Part shown: positions 5,262 through 5,279 of the stretch, in pieces | How the letters are laid out: each line of letters starts with the position of its first letter | How positions within the stretch are numbered: the first letter of the stretch is position 1 | NCBI GenBank assembly: GCA_017853455.1 | Contig: JAFMJM010000183.1 | Coordinates: 1 to 5,279 of the forward strand | Direction: 5' to 3' | Source: Acidimicrobiia bacterium | Lineage (GTDB): Bacteria; Actinomycetota; Acidimicrobiia; IMCC26256; PALSA-555 | DNA length: 5,279 bases | Made by a program: the position numbers and the translations under genes | Notes under the pieces: model-generated | Told to the model about the DNA's origin: nothing | The model's database searches: none | Seen by the model: only the letters and a program-made list of their open reading frames with translations

Positions 5262-5279
5262 GGCGGGTCGACCCCCGGC

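Overview
The window is about 5.3 kb of very GC-rich DNA. It has near-saturated G/C third codon positions, GTG as well as ATG starts, and long open antisense frames that are only a by-product of base composition. Gene content fits a high-GC actinobacterium: an orphan bacterial P450, a NylA-like amidase, a cyclase-family hydrolase and a short MenE-type acyl-CoA ligase. The promoter layout fits too. Acidimicrobiia is possible, but the sequence alone does not settle the class. No RNA genes, insertion sequences, CRISPR arrays or att sites are visible.

Layout from left to right: (1) the N-terminal 75 codons of an FtsX/MacB-type ABC transporter permease on the minus strand, running off the left edge; (2) a 93-bp gap with a strong long hairpin; (3) an amidase-signature hydrolase of the NylA type, minus strand; (4) after a 48-bp gap, upstream of the amidase, a cyclase-family (kynurenine formamidase-like) metal hydrolase, minus strand; (5) a 50-bp divergent promoter region; (6) a complete cytochrome P450, plus strand; (7) a 20-bp convergent gap with a hairpin that includes both stop codons; (8) a MenE-type acyl-CoA/o-succinylbenzoate-CoA ligase, minus strand, whose 5' region carries a perfect 18-bp palindrome.

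The cyclase and amidase form a likely two-gene unit, with the P450 divergent from it and the ligase convergent with the P450. The chemistries could form a small catabolic set: oxidation by the P450, ring opening or amide hydrolysis by the two hydrolases, and CoA activation of the resulting acid. That pathway is inference; nothing in the sequence identifies a substrate.

The most informative non-coding signal is a repeated promoter pattern. Three of the four complete genes have a TANNNT hexamer ending exactly 7 nt before an in-frame start (ATG at 1763, GTG at 2810, GTG at 5214). This is the signature of leaderless actinobacterial transcripts, and it suggests that the P450 and the ligase start slightly downstream of their outermost start codons. 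The fourth gene, the cyclase, instead has a clear Shine-Dalgarno sequence. I found no clearly new multi-gene system; the coding content belongs to known families.
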